The notes beneath the pieces were generated by a model that ran no database searches, was not told the origin of the DNA, and was given only the letters and a program-made list of their open reading frames with translations. A DNA stretch of 64,000 nt from CAVVDT01 sp963747005 (GTDB lineage: Bacteria > Pseudomonadota > Alphaproteobacteria > Rhizobiales > Aestuariivirgaceae). The stretch's first letter is position 1. Each line of letters opens with the position of its first letter. The position numbers and the translations under genes are program-made. The stretch lies in assembly GCA_963747005.1 (NCBI GenBank), contig CAVVDT010000015.1, positions 248,001-312,000 on the forward strand, given 5' to 3'. This document shows positions 1-7,534 of the stretch, piece after piece.

Positions 1-298
1 GGCGCGGCGGGTCGTTGAACACCAGGCTGGTGGTGTGGTGGGCAAACAGCGGGCTCGATCCGAACTTCGGCGCGAACTCGGCCTTCTTGTCGGAAGAAAA
101 GCGGGCGGCGTCCTTGTAGACCGCGACCACGTCGGCATAGCGCGTCAGGAAGACGCCGCCGCCCGGCAGGCGCTTGACCGGTGAATGCCGGCGCAGGACC
201 CGGTAGGTCGGATAGGGATCGGCATAGAACGCCGGCGGCAGGTTCAGAATATCGAAACTGTCGGCCAGGTGCCGTGCGCTGTCGGTGTCCGCGTCCAT
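1..298 (-). CDS. Cytochrome P450, N-terminal part (cut by window edge)
   Basis: The reverse strand is open from an ATG at 298 to the window edge, giving about 99 residues of the amino end of a cytochrome P450. The segment contains PPAFYADPYPTYRVLR, a typical P450 opening helix. It ends in FNDPPR, the start of the conserved block that normally continues as H-T-R-L-R in bacterial P450s. The heme-binding cysteine loop would lie beyond the window. The family are soluble heme monooxygenases needing ferredoxin or reductase partners, none of which is visible here. The substrate cannot be inferred. Confidence 0.85.
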   Translation of the reverse strand, partial: MDADTDSARHLADSFDILNLPPAFYADPYPTYRVLRRHSPVKRLPGGGVFLTRYADVVAVYKDAARFSSDKKAEFAPKFGSSPLFAHHTTSLVFNDPPR

Positions 299-412
299 GG
301 TGGTCGATTTCCTATCATGGCGCGCCAACGGCTCCAAGCGGGGCCGGCCGCGGCCCGCGATGCCATCGGCGGCGGCGCTTCGATCCGGCTGGAAGATGAC
401 CCGAGGTGAGCG

Positions 413-418
413 TTAACC
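413..418. promoter_or_regulatory. Isolated TTAACC half site upstream of the P450 gene
   Basis: TTAACC lies about 115 bases upstream of the P450 start. It resembles one half of a CtrA box, but there is no second TTAA at the proper spacing, so function is doubtful. Confidence 0.15.
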
Positions 419-461
419 GCGTTCTTGCAGCAGCGTCAAATTGTGACGGAGGCGCACAGTT

Positions 462-475
462 TTGACATGAATCAA
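462..475 (+). promoter_or_regulatory. FNR/FixK-type site at the promoter of the first BA14K-like gene
   Basis: TTGAC-ATGA-ATCAA matches the FNR/FixK/Dnr consensus TTGAT-N4-ATCAA with one C/T change. Its centre is 468.5. GATAAT at 497-502 fits a -10 element, placing the start near 509 and the site near -41, the usual position for activation by this family. No separate -35 is needed. The identity of the regulator is inferred. Confidence 0.65.
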
Positions 476-538
476 CGTTAGGCTAAAATCGATAGCGATA
501 ATGTACTCACGGCGAGAATAAAAAAACAGGAGACTGCT

Positions 539-965
539 ATGTCAGAGAATCACGTGGAAGACACTGGGACTGGCTGCGCTTGTCGCCGGCAGTGCACAGT
601 TGGCGACCATGGGCGGCGCAGCAGCATTGACGCTGCCGGCATCTACACTGCCAAGCATCGATGCGACCGCCCAGGCCGATGCATTGGTGCAGAAGGTCCA
701 GTATCAGGTCGCGTGGCGCTACAATCGTCATCGCTATGGCCATCGCTACAGGTATCGCCGTCACGGTTACGGCTATTTTTATGGCGGCTACTGGTATGCC
801 CGTCCGTGGTGGACGATCCCGGTACCGGCACCGGTTCCGGTTCCGTATGCCGGCGGCAATGCGCATGTGCGGTATTGCCTGGGCAAGTACCGCTCCTACA
901 ATCCGGCGACCGACATGTTCAAGGGTTATGACGGCTACTATCACCGCTGCGTTTCGCCCTATTGA
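539..965 (+). pseudogene. BA14K-like small secreted protein, frameshifted just after the start
   Basis: An ATG at 539 follows AGGAG, but its frame does not encode the conserved protein. The conserved frame (540-965) reads through a signal-peptide-like stretch (TWKTLGLAALVAGSAQLA), a Tyr/Arg/His-rich middle and a BA14K-type C-terminus (CLGKYRSYNPATDMF, ending HRCVSPY). The intact paralogue at 1245 has 12 bases between ATG and the shared TGG AAG codons; this copy has 13. A one-base insertion has therefore separated start from body. Either the gene is dead, a base is wrong, or a rare start (CTG 534 or TTG 600) is used. TTG 600 would lose most of the signal peptide. Function of the family is poorly known. 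Confidence 0.6.
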
Positions 966-1024
966 TGCAGTCCTTCGCGTCTCGCTCACCATCGTGAAGC
1001 TGAAGGCGCCATGACACGACAAAC

Positions 1025-1060
1025 GGCCACGCTGCTCCCAAGCAGCGTGGCCGCCGGCTT
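1025..1060 (+). terminator. Hairpin terminator after the first BA14K-like gene
   Basis: A perfect 12-base-pair stem (1025-1036 with 1041-1052, loop CCCA) is followed by GCCGGCTTTT. It lies about 60 bases after the stop. The stem sequence is almost the same as the terminator after the second BA14K gene. Confidence 0.7.
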
Positions 1061-1164
1061 TTCAGGCATACCTGTTGCGTCTCCTGGCTTGCGTCATCAG
1101 TCGCAACCCGTACCGCGCGGCTGCCCGAACGAAGGGCCGCACCCGAGTCGGAAATGCTCCGGTC

Positions 1165-1178
1165 TTGACCTGAATCAA
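1165..1178 (+). promoter_or_regulatory. FNR/FixK-type site upstream of the second BA14K-like gene
   Basis: TTGAC-CTGA-ATCAA, with the flanking bases ATCAACGT shared with the site at 462. It lies about 67 bases before the ATG. A -10 element at the expected distance is weak (TAAGTT at 1201-1206). Confidence 0.55.
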
Positions 1179-1244
1179 CGTCAACGCCGGCGCCGATTGC
1201 TAAGTTTTCAAACAAGGGGAAGTTTCAAGAGGAGCAGGATCACC

Positions 1245-1727
1245 ATGTTGACACTGTCATGGAAGAGGCTGGGATTGGCGGCGCTGGCATTGGCCGGCGT
1301 ACAGATCGCTAGTCTCGGCGGTGCAGTTGCCCTGACGCTGCCGGTGCCGACGGCACCCGCCGTCAGCCAGATCGATCAATCGAACGGCGATGTGCAGGAA
1401 GTGCGATACTATCAACGCCACCGCTACTACCGCTACTATCGCCATAACCGCTACCACCGCTACTACCGGCCCAGCTATCGCGGGCACCATCTCTACTGGC
1501 GCCATCCCCACTATCGCTATCATCGGCCGGGTTACAGCTACTATTATGGCGGCTGGTGGTATGCGAGGCCCTGGTGGTATATCCCGGCACCGCGTGCGGT
1601 ACCGCATTACAGTGGCAGCCGCCATGTCAACTGGTGCCTGAGCCGCTATCGTTCCTACAACCCGGCGACCGACATGTATCTCGGCTTTGACGGTCGCTAT
1701 CACCGCTGCCTGAGCCCCTACAGGTGA
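1245..1727 (+). CDS. BA14K family protein, small secreted Tyr/His/Arg-rich
   Basis: 160 residues from ATG 1245, chosen because GAGGAG lies 8-9 bases upstream and a good signal peptide follows (residues 1 to about 29, ending near GGAVA). Residues 45-95 are extremely rich in Tyr, Arg and His. Then comes SYYYGGWWYARPWW and a C-terminal BA14K-type block (WCLSRYRSYNPATDMY, HRCLSP) with two cysteines that could pair. BA14K proteins were described as lectin-like, immunoreactive exported proteins in Brucella; a role here is unknown. It is a tandem paralogue of the broken gene at 539, with its own FNR/FixK-type site and terminator. Confidence 0.8.
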   Translation: MLTLSWKRLGLAALALAGVQIASLGGAVALTLPVPTAPAVSQIDQSNGDVQEVRYYQRHRYYRYYRHNRYHRYYRPSYRGHHLYWRHPHYRYHRPGYSYYYGGWWYARPWWYIPAPRAVPHYSGSRHVNWCLSRYRSYNPATDMYLGFDGRYHRCLSPYR

Positions 1728-1781
1728 CAGGCAGGCTGTCTCTCGCATCGTCCGCGACGATGCCCGCATGACAGACCCGAT

Positions 1782-1815
1782 GGCCACGCTGCCCCGACGC
1801 AGCGTGGCCGCTTTC
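1782..1815. terminator. Hairpin terminator between the BA14K gene and the converging SHOCT operon
   Basis: An 11-base-pair stem (1782-1792 with 1799-1809) is followed by GCTTTCCTCTT. It ends just before the stop codon of the converging gene at 1819, so it may serve both directions. The stem repeats that at 1025. Confidence 0.6.
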
Positions 1816-1818
1816 CTC

Positions 1819-2163
1819 TTAGTGACGGTTGAGCACCTTCTTGCGCTCCTCAAGCTCCGCCTCGTCGATCTCGCCGCGGGCGTAGCGTTCCTTCAGGATG
1901 TCGAGCGGGCTCTGGAGCGGCGGGCTCTCCAGCCGGGTGCCGTCACCGCTGCCGCCGATCCAGCGGATCGCCAGCACCGCCAGCACCACGACGATGCCCC
2001 AGAAGACGACCATCGCCAGGCCGCCGAACAGCATGTGGCCATAACCCCAGCCGTCCCCCCAACCCCACCACATGCCGTGCCAGCCCGGTTGCTGGGCGAA
2101 GGCGGAGGGCGTCGCCGCCAGCAGCGACCCGATCAACGTCAAGAGGCGAAAGAGCCGTTTCAT
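1819..2163 (-). CDS. SHOCT domain membrane protein
   Basis: 114 residues. Residues 1-23 look like a signal peptide (ending SAFA). A Trp/Gly-rich stretch (HGMWWGWGDGWGYGHM) follows, then one transmembrane helix near 46-68. A C-terminal SHOCT motif at about 84-112 (PLDILKERYARGEIDEAEL) ends the protein. SHOCT is a short oligomerisation or binding motif found at protein ends; no enzyme activity is implied. It is the last gene of the leftward operon, 2 bases after the PRPP synthetase stop, and probably shares its FNR/FixK control. Confidence 0.8.
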   Translation of the reverse strand: MKRLFRLLTLIGSLLAATPSAFAQQPGWHGMWWGWGDGWGYGHMLFGGLAMVVFWGIVVVLAVLAIRWIGGSGDGTRLESPPLQSPLDILKERYARGEIDEAELEERKKVLNRH

Positions 2164-2165
2164 GT

Positions 2166-3086
2166 TTACTCTCCCTGTGCTGGATCCGGGGTTGCCGGAT
2201 CGATGAAGTCCTTTAGGCCCCCGGCCAGCAGGCCGCAAACGTCGATGCCGTTGCTGGCATGGGCGATGGTATTGGTGGTGACGATGCGAGAGGCGCCCGC
2301 CGCCCTGAGCCGCTGGTGGGCGTCCTCGGCGAAGATGCCGTGCACGCCGATGCACACCGCCGGCTCAAGGCCACTGCCGCCCAGATGGCCGAGCGCCGCC
2401 CGCATGGTCTCGCCGCTGGAGACGATGTCGTCCACCAGCACCGGTGTCGCGCCCGCAAAGCGCGATACATCGGGCAGCGAGACCTCGACGTCGCGGTCGC
2501 CGCGGCGGATTTTCTGCAGCACCTCATAAGGCGCCTTCGCCCGCCGCGCCACCTCGCCCACCCATTGTTTTGATTCCGCATCGGGGCCGATGAGGATCGG
2601 GCGTACGACCTCGCGCGTAATCCAGTCCGCGATCAGGGGAGCCGCCCGCAGGTTGGCGGCCGGGATGGCGTAGATGTCGGAAAGCGCGCCATAGCGATGC
2701 AGGTGGCTGTCCACCGTGACCAGCCAGTCGAAGGCCGCCGAGACGAGGCTGGCAAAGCTCGCCGAGGTGACGGCCTCGCCGGGATTGAAGCGGCGGTCCT
2801 GGCGCATATAGGCGAGATAGGGCGCCACCAGCCCGACTGACGCCGCTCCGAGGTCGCGGGCGGCATCGGCGGCAAACAAGAGGGGAAGGGCCTTGGCATC
2901 CGGCCGGTCGAGGGTCGAGACGATGAGGACCGGGCGCCCGCGCGGATCGCTCAGGTAGCGCAGATAGGTCTCGCCGTCGGGAAAATGCCTTAAGTCGAGA
3001 GCGGCCGCCTCGGCGCCGGTGGCGCGCGCCAGGCCTGTCGTCAGGTGCTCGCTGCCCGGCAGCACAACCAGCAGGGGGCGGGTCAT
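2166..3086 (-). CDS. Ribose-phosphate pyrophosphokinase (PRPP synthetase) family protein
   Basis: 306 residues, full length for the family. It would make 5-phosphoribosyl diphosphate from ribose 5-phosphate and ATP in the cytoplasm. Visible landmarks are HFPDGE (34-39), the ATP-loop motif RQDRRF (95-100), VDSH (125-128, where enterobacterial Prs has VDLH) and the PRPP-binding loop VLVDDIVSSGET (216-227). It is divergent from the housekeeping enzyme, so it is probably a second copy. The start overlaps the stop of the nucleotide phosphorylase by 4 bases (ATGA), so the two are translationally coupled. In this context it may feed or use phosphoribosyl intermediates from NMP phosphorolysis. Confidence 0.85.
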   Translation of the reverse strand: MTRPLLVVLPGSEHLTTGLARATGAEAAALDLRHFPDGETYLRYLSDPRGRPVLIVSTLDRPDAKALPLLFAADAARDLGAASVGLVAPYLAYMRQDRRFNPGEAVTSASFASLVSAAFDWLVTVDSHLHRYGALSDIYAIPAANLRAAPLIADWITREVVRPILIGPDAESKQWVGEVARRAKAPYEVLQKIRRGDRDVEVSLPDVSRFAGATPVLVDDIVSSGETMRAALGHLGGSGLEPAVCIGVHGIFAEDAHQRLRAAGASRIVTTNTIAHASNGIDVCGLLAGGLKDFIDPATPDPAQGE

Positions 3087-4603
3087 AGCGCTGAAATCTC
3101 GATGATGCCGGGGTTGGCGGCAACGTAGTTGAGGGCATAGTCCAGTTCGCCCGGCGTTTCGGCGTGCAGCGTATAGAGCGGGCCGCCGCGTTCGACTACA
3201 GATGCCAGTTTCACATGCAGTTCGACCCCGGCGGCCTGTGCATCCGGTGCCCCGGCCAGCTTGGCGACCTTGGCGAGGCGGCGGTTGTCGATGGCCGTGA
3301 CGACGCCGCGGGCCTCGGCTGTTACCGGCCGGTGATGGGACGCGACCGGCGGCACCCGCATGCCGCCTTGCGCTTCGCAGATGGCTTGCAGCTTCGCCCA
3401 GGCGCGCCCGTCGTCGAGGATCGCCGCCGCCATGCCATCGCCCTCGCCGGCCGTTGCCGCGCCACCCAGCACGAGGAGGGCGCCGGCCAGGCGCAAGGCG
3501 TGCTGGCGCAGGTCGGCGGGTGCGGTGGCTTCACCTTTCAGCACCGCCAGCACGTCTCTTGCCTCCAGCGCCGGCCCGATGCCGCGCCCCACCGGCTGGC
3601 GCCCGTCGCTCTCGATAATGTCGATCTCCAACCCGAAGGCGTGGGCCACATCGCCGAGCGCCCGGGCAAGCGTGACGGCGGCGCCTTGCGAGCGCACCTT
3701 GGCGGTCGGGCCGACGGGAATGTCGATGACCACATGGCTGGAGCCGGCGGCGATCTTCTTGGACAGCACCGAGGCGACCATCTGCCCCTCGCTGTCGAGA
3801 TCGAGCACCCGCTCCACCCGGATGAGGGTATCGTCGGCCGGGCTCAGTCCTACCGCCCCGCCCCACACCACGCATCCGCCCTCGCGCTCCACCACCCGGC
3901 GCATGGCCTCCAGGTTGAGATCGACCGGGCACAGTGTCTCCATGGTATCGGCGGTGCCGGCCGGCGAGGTGATGGCCCGCGACGACGTCTTGGGCATGAT
4001 GAGGCCGGCGGCGGCCGCGATCGCCACCACGATGGGCGTGGTGCGGTTGCCCGGCAGGCCGCCGACGCAATGCTTGTCGACGATCGGGCGCGTATGCCAG
4101 GTGAGGCAGTCGCCGACACTGACCATGGCGCGGGTGAGGCCGACCATTTCGTCATAGTCGAGCGGCCGCGCCGCGCAGGCGGTGATGAAAGCGGAAAGCT
4201 GGATGTCGGAATAACGTCTGTTCACCACATCCGTGACGATCTGGTCGATGGCGGCCGCCTCCAGACGCTGACCGTAGACCTTGCCACGCACCTGCGACAG
4301 CGAGGCAACCGGCGGGGCGTGGCTGACGAAGACGATGTCGCCTTCCTCGACGTCGAGGGCCTGCCAGGCTGCTTCCGACAGGCCCGCCTCGTTGCGCCGC
4401 AACAGCCCCATGTTGATGCGGTAGAGGGTGGCAATGACGCTGCGCCCGCCACTGTCCAGTTGTACCCGTGCATGCGCCTCGAAACCTTCCGCACGGCACA
4501 CATGGCAGTCGGCGCGCATGAAGACCACCGCCTCCTGCCTCGTGTCCATCTCCAGACGGCGGGCCTTCAGCCAGTTCAGATGTTCGCTTGGCGCCTCGTT
4601 CAT
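3083..4603 (-). CDS. Archaeal-type thymidine/AMP phosphorylase family protein
   Basis: 506 residues from ATG 4603, chosen because it leaves a 5-base gap to the upstream gene and matches the usual length of about 500. Phosphorolyses nucleosides or nucleoside 5'-monophosphates. The phosphate-binding segment is DKHCVGGLPGNRTT (176-189), like the archaeal AMP phosphorylase form (PGN) rather than DeoA (GVGD). SSRAITSPAGTADTME (207-222) forms the base-side pocket. The long N-terminal domain (1 to about 95) is also typical of the AMP phosphorylase branch. It is the middle gene of an operon with a beta-CASP nuclease and a PRPP synthetase. Substrate choice between nucleoside and NMP is inferred, not proven. 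Confidence 0.8.
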   Translation of the reverse strand: MNEAPSEHLNWLKARRLEMDTRQEAVVFMRADCHVCRAEGFEAHARVQLDSGGRSVIATLYRINMGLLRRNEAGLSEAAWQALDVEEGDIVFVSHAPPVASLSQVRGKVYGQRLEAAAIDQIVTDVVNRRYSDIQLSAFITACAARPLDYDEMVGLTRAMVSVGDCLTWHTRPIVDKHCVGGLPGNRTTPIVVAIAAAAGLIMPKTSSRAITSPAGTADTMETLCPVDLNLEAMRRVVEREGGCVVWGGAVGLSPADDTLIRVERVLDLDSEGQMVASVLSKKIAAGSSHVVIDIPVGPTAKVRSQGAAVTLARALGDVAHAFGLEIDIIESDGRQPVGRGIGPALEARDVLAVLKGEATAPADLRQHALRLAGALLVLGGAATAGEGDGMAAAILDDGRAWAKLQAICEAQGGMRVPPVASHHRPVTAEARGVVTAIDNRRLAKVAKLAGAPDAQAAGVELHVKLASVVERGGPLYTLHAETPGELDYALNYVAANPGIIEISAL

Positions 4604-4608
4604 GCCTC

Positions 4609-5994
4609 TCAGTCCAGTTCCGCCGTCTCGCGGTCCTCGGGCACCCGGCACGTCCAGCCCAGTTCCTCCTCGATGCGGTGCCTGAGCGTGTCGGCGGGGC
4701 CCGGTTCACCGTGCACGATGAAGGTGATGCGTGGCGGCGCCCGGAAATGCTTCAGCCACGCCATGATCTCATTGGCATCGGCATGCGCCGACAGCATGTG
4801 GAGATTATCGACCTCGGCGCGCACCGGGACGTATTCGCCGAACATCTTGACGCTCTCCGCCCCTTGCGTCATGGCCGCTCCGCGGGTGCCGCCGGCCTGA
4901 TAGCCGGCGAACAGGATGGTGTTGCGCTTGTCGGGCGCGAAGCGCTTGATGTGATGCAGCACCCGCCCGCCCGTCGCCATGCCACTGGCCGAGACGATGA
5001 TCTTCGGTGCCGGGTCGGCATCCAGCGCCTTGGACTCTTCCACCGTGCGGGTGTAGCGCGCCACCCCGCACGCCGCCCGCGCCTCGGCCTCGGTGAGCCG
5101 GTGCTCGCCTGAATGGCGGCAGAACACGTCGCTGACGTCGATGGCCATGGGGCTGTCGAGAAACACCGGGACATCGGGGATGCGGTGTGCCCGCTTGAGG
5201 CGTTCGAGATGATAGAGCAGGGTCTGCGCCCGCCCCACGGCGAACGACGGGATGATCACCGTGCCGCCGCGCGCCACGGTGCGGCCCACCACCTCGGCAA
5301 GGGCGTCTTCGGGGTCGCGCGCTTCGTGCAGGCGGTCGCCATAGGTCGATTCGCACAGCAGGTAATCGGCCCGCTCGATGGGTGTCGGATCGAGCATGGT
5401 GGGATTGCCGGAGCGCCCCAGGTCGCCGGAAAAGACGATGGTGCGACCGTCTGCCCTCAATTCGATGATGGCGGCCCCGAGGATGTGCCCGGCCGGCAGG
5501 AAGCGCGCCGTGGTGCCACCGGGAAGCTTTACCTCACTGCGAAACCTGACAGGGCGAAACTGCCCGAGCACTCTCTCGGCATCTTCCTGGGTGTAGAGCG
5601 GCAGGGCGGGTTTGTGCCTGGAATAGCCATGTCGACCGGCGAATTCGGCCTCGCGCTCTTGCAGGTGGCCGCTGTCGGGCAACAGGATGGCGCACAGATC
5701 GGTGGTGGCATCGGTGGCGTAGATGGGGCCCTTGAACCCCTGGCGGGCCAGCAACGGCAGATAGCCGGAATGATCGATATGAGCATGGGTGACAAGCACC
5801 GCGTCGATGCTGGCGGCATCCACCGGAAACGGCCGCCAGTTCCTCAGGCGCAACTGCTTGAAGCCCTGGAATAGGCCGCAATCCACCATCAGCCGCTTGC
5901 CGTCGATCTCAAGCAGATACTTCGAGCCGGTGACCGTACCGACACCGCCGAGGAAACTGATCTTTACCGGCAAGATGTTTCCCTCCTCGTCCAT
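4609..5994 (-). CDS. MBL-fold beta-CASP RNA-processing nuclease
   Basis: Up to 461 residues. The metallo-beta-lactamase zinc motif HAHIDHSG lies at 70-77, with GDLG and the later motifs SGMATGG and SAHAD of the beta-CASP/RMMBL region. This is the CPSF73/Ysh1-like family of RNA endo/exonucleases in the cytoplasm. The ATG at 5994 has only a weak ribosome site. GAGGAGG inside its first codons sits 8 bases before a TTG at 5973, which starts at the point where homologues begin (xKISFLGG), so TTG 5973 may be the true start. It is the first gene of the leftward operon, and its promoter region carries the FNR/FixK-type site at 6077. Confidence 0.85.
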   Translation of the reverse strand: MDEEGNILPVKISFLGGVGTVTGSKYLLEIDGKRLMVDCGLFQGFKQLRLRNWRPFPVDAASIDAVLVTHAHIDHSGYLPLLARQGFKGPIYATDATTDLCAILLPDSGHLQEREAEFAGRHGYSRHKPALPLYTQEDAERVLGQFRPVRFRSEVKLPGGTTARFLPAGHILGAAIIELRADGRTIVFSGDLGRSGNPTMLDPTPIERADYLLCESTYGDRLHEARDPEDALAEVVGRTVARGGTVIIPSFAVGRAQTLLYHLERLKRAHRIPDVPVFLDSPMAIDVSDVFCRHSGEHRLTEAEARAACGVARYTRTVEESKALDADPAPKIIVSASGMATGGRVLHHIKRFAPDKRNTILFAGYQAGGTRGAAMTQGAESVKMFGEYVPVRAEVDNLHMLSAHADANEIMAWLKHFRAPPRITFIVHGEPGPADTLRHRIEEELGWTCRVPEDRETAELD

Positions 5995-6051
5995 GCTCCG
6001 GCGCCACGCGGTTCGCGATAGCCGACAATCAGCGTTACTATAGCATCACAA

Positions 6052-6057
6052 CTTATA
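6052..6057 (-). promoter_or_regulatory. Likely -10 element for the nuclease-phosphorylase operon
   Basis: On the reverse strand TATAAG lies 20 bases downstream of the FNR/FixK-type site at 6077-6090. It would start RNA near 6045, about 50 bases before the ATG, with the site centred near -39. Confidence 0.4.
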
Positions 6058-6076
6058 GCCATGCCGGCATGTGACT

Positions 6077-6090
6077 TTGATACCGATCAA
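6077..6090. promoter_or_regulatory. Perfect FNR/FixK site between divergent operons
   Basis: TTGAT-ACCG-ATCAA matches the FNR/FixK consensus exactly. It lies 34 bases before the alcohol dehydrogenase ATG (rightward) and 83 bases before the nuclease ATG (leftward). The site is palindromic and could act both ways. The geometry fits the leftward promoter better. Confidence 0.75.
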
Positions 6091-6123
6091 GGCGCCGGCC
6101 GCCCGTTGAGCAAGGTTCATTGC

Positions 6124-7107
6124 ATGAAAGCCATGGTGTTGATGGAGCCTGGTGCGCCGCTCGAACTGGTAGAGCGCGATACCCCGGTGCCGCGATCCGG
6201 TCAGGTGCTGGTCAAGGTGGCGGCATGCGGGGTGTGCCGCACGGACCTGCACGTGGTGGACGGGGAACTGCCGGCCGTGCCCCTGCCGGTTGTGCCGGGT
6301 CATGAGGTCGTGGGGCGGATCGCCGAACTGGGGGCGGGGGTGACGGAGTTCGCGGTCGGCCAGCGGGTCGGGATACCGTGGCTTGGTCATACGTGCGGGC
6401 AGTGCTGGTATTGCGGCCACGGGTTGGAAAACCTGTGCGATGACCCCGGCTTCACCGGCTATACGCTGGACGGCGGCTATGCCGAATTTGCCGTCGCCGA
6501 CGCGCGTTACTGCTTTGCCATGCCCGAAGGCTACAGCGATGCCGAGGCGGCGCCGCTCCTGTGCGCCGGCCTCATCGGGCATCGCTGCCTCAAGGCGGCG
6601 GGCGAGGCCCGGCACCTGGGCATCTATGGTTTCGGCGCAGCGGCCCATATCGTCGCGCAGGTTGCCGCCTGGCAGGATCGCAAGGTCTATGCCTTCACGC
6701 GGCCCGGCGATGCTGCGGCCGGGGATTTCGCCCGGCGCATGGGAGCAAGCTGGGCGGGCGGCTCCGACCTGCCGCCGCCCTATCCTCTCGATGCGGCCAT
6801 CATTTTTGCCCCCGTCGGTGCCCTGGTGCCCGCCGCCCTCAAGGCGGTACGCAAGGGCGGCACGGTGGTCTGCGGCGGCATCCACATGAGCGACATCCCC
6901 GCCTTCCCCTATGAGATCCTGTGGGGCGAGCGGGTGGTGCGCTCCATCGCCAATCTCACACGCGAGGACGCACGGGAGTTCCTCGCCCTCGCACCCGGAG
7001 TGCCGATCAGGACCGAGGTCGAACTGTTTCCGCTCACCGAGGCAAACGAAGCGCTGGCACGCCTACGGCAAGGCCGCCTCACGGGTGCCGCCGTTCTCGT
7101 ACCTTGA
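6124..7107 (+). CDS. Zinc-dependent alcohol dehydrogenase
   Basis: 327 residues from ATG 6124, where homologues begin (MKAMVL). A medium-chain dehydrogenase that oxidises alcohols or reduces aldehydes with NAD(P). The N-terminal catalytic domain has C38 in CGVCRTDLH and the GHE motif (H60, E61) for catalytic zinc, plus the four structural-zinc cysteines C91, C94, C97 and C105. The Rossmann fold motif IYGFGAAAHI follows in the second half. All key residues are present. It is transcribed divergently from the nuclease operon, and an exact FNR/FixK site sits 34 bases upstream. This suggests a role in reoxidising reduced cofactors when oxygen is low (inference). Confidence 0.88.
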   Translation: MKAMVLMEPGAPLELVERDTPVPRSGQVLVKVAACGVCRTDLHVVDGELPAVPLPVVPGHEVVGRIAELGAGVTEFAVGQRVGIPWLGHTCGQCWYCGHGLENLCDDPGFTGYTLDGGYAEFAVADARYCFAMPEGYSDAEAAPLLCAGLIGHRCLKAAGEARHLGIYGFGAAAHIVAQVAAWQDRKVYAFTRPGDAAAGDFARRMGASWAGGSDLPPPYPLDAAIIFAPVGALVPAALKAVRKGGTVVCGGIHMSDIPAFPYEILWGERVVRSIANLTREDAREFLALAPGVPIRTEVELFPLTEANEALARLRQGRLTGAAVLVP

Positions 7108-7134
7108 GGCCGCACGGTCCGAGGTGAAGCTGGT

Positions 7135-7374
7135 CTAGTGATGAATGCGGTCGACGAGAGCCAGGAGCTCGCCGCGCAAGGCATCGCGCCGGCTCTCCAG
7201 CCGGGCAGCCTCGGCAGGGTCCTGTTCCGCGTCTCCGATCTCGTCCAGCCGCTCGGCGACGTCTTCGTATTGCCCGCACAGGTCACGAAACGCCGGATCG
7301 TTCGCATGCAGGTCATTAAGCGCCTCGCGGCTTACGGGGCTCTCGTCGAGTAGAAATCTCGCCAATCTGGGCAT
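7135..7374 (-). CDS. YdcH/DUF465-like small helical protein
   Basis: 79 residues from ATG 7374, chosen over the ATG at 7401 because AAGGAGG lies 4-5 bases upstream. The pattern LHANDPAFRDLCGQYEDV followed by a charged helix (RLESRRDALRGELLALV) resembles YdcH/DUF465 proteins, short helical hairpins of unknown function common in proteobacteria. It is divergent from the universal stress gene and shares its FNR/FixK-type site at 7448. AT-rich DNA at 7401-7425 offers several possible -10 elements for it. Confidence 0.65.
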   Translation of the reverse strand: MPRLARFLLDESPVSREALNDLHANDPAFRDLCGQYEDVAERLDEIGDAEQDPAEAARLESRRDALRGELLALVDRIHH

Positions 7375-7447
7375 GGCGCCTCCTTTCGGCCGGTAGTCCA
7401 TCTTATATAATCCATTTAATATCTAACGCGCCCGAAGAGTAAGGCCC

Positions 7448-7461
7448 TTGACCCTGATCAA
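7448..7461. promoter_or_regulatory. FNR/FixK-type site between the DUF465 and universal stress genes
   Basis: TTGAC-CCTG-ATCAA, centre 7454.5. TAGGAT at 7488-7493 could be the rightward -10 (start near 7500, site about -45). The leftward DUF465 gene starts 74 bases away, so the site could serve both. Confidence 0.6.
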
Positions 7462-7534
7462 TGCCGGTCGGTACCGGTCATGATTTGTAGGATTTCGATG
7501 AAAAATCTGTGCCGGCGAACGAAGGAGGTTGATC

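Noticed and set aside
3164..4900. Long open frame (578 codons) on the forward strand
   Set aside because: It is antisense to the phosphorylase and nuclease genes, which have clear motifs; long shadow frames are usual in such high-GC DNA.
6046..6885. 279-codon frame opposite the alcohol dehydrogenase
   Set aside because: Entirely antisense to a gene with all zinc ligands; its composition matches a shadow frame.
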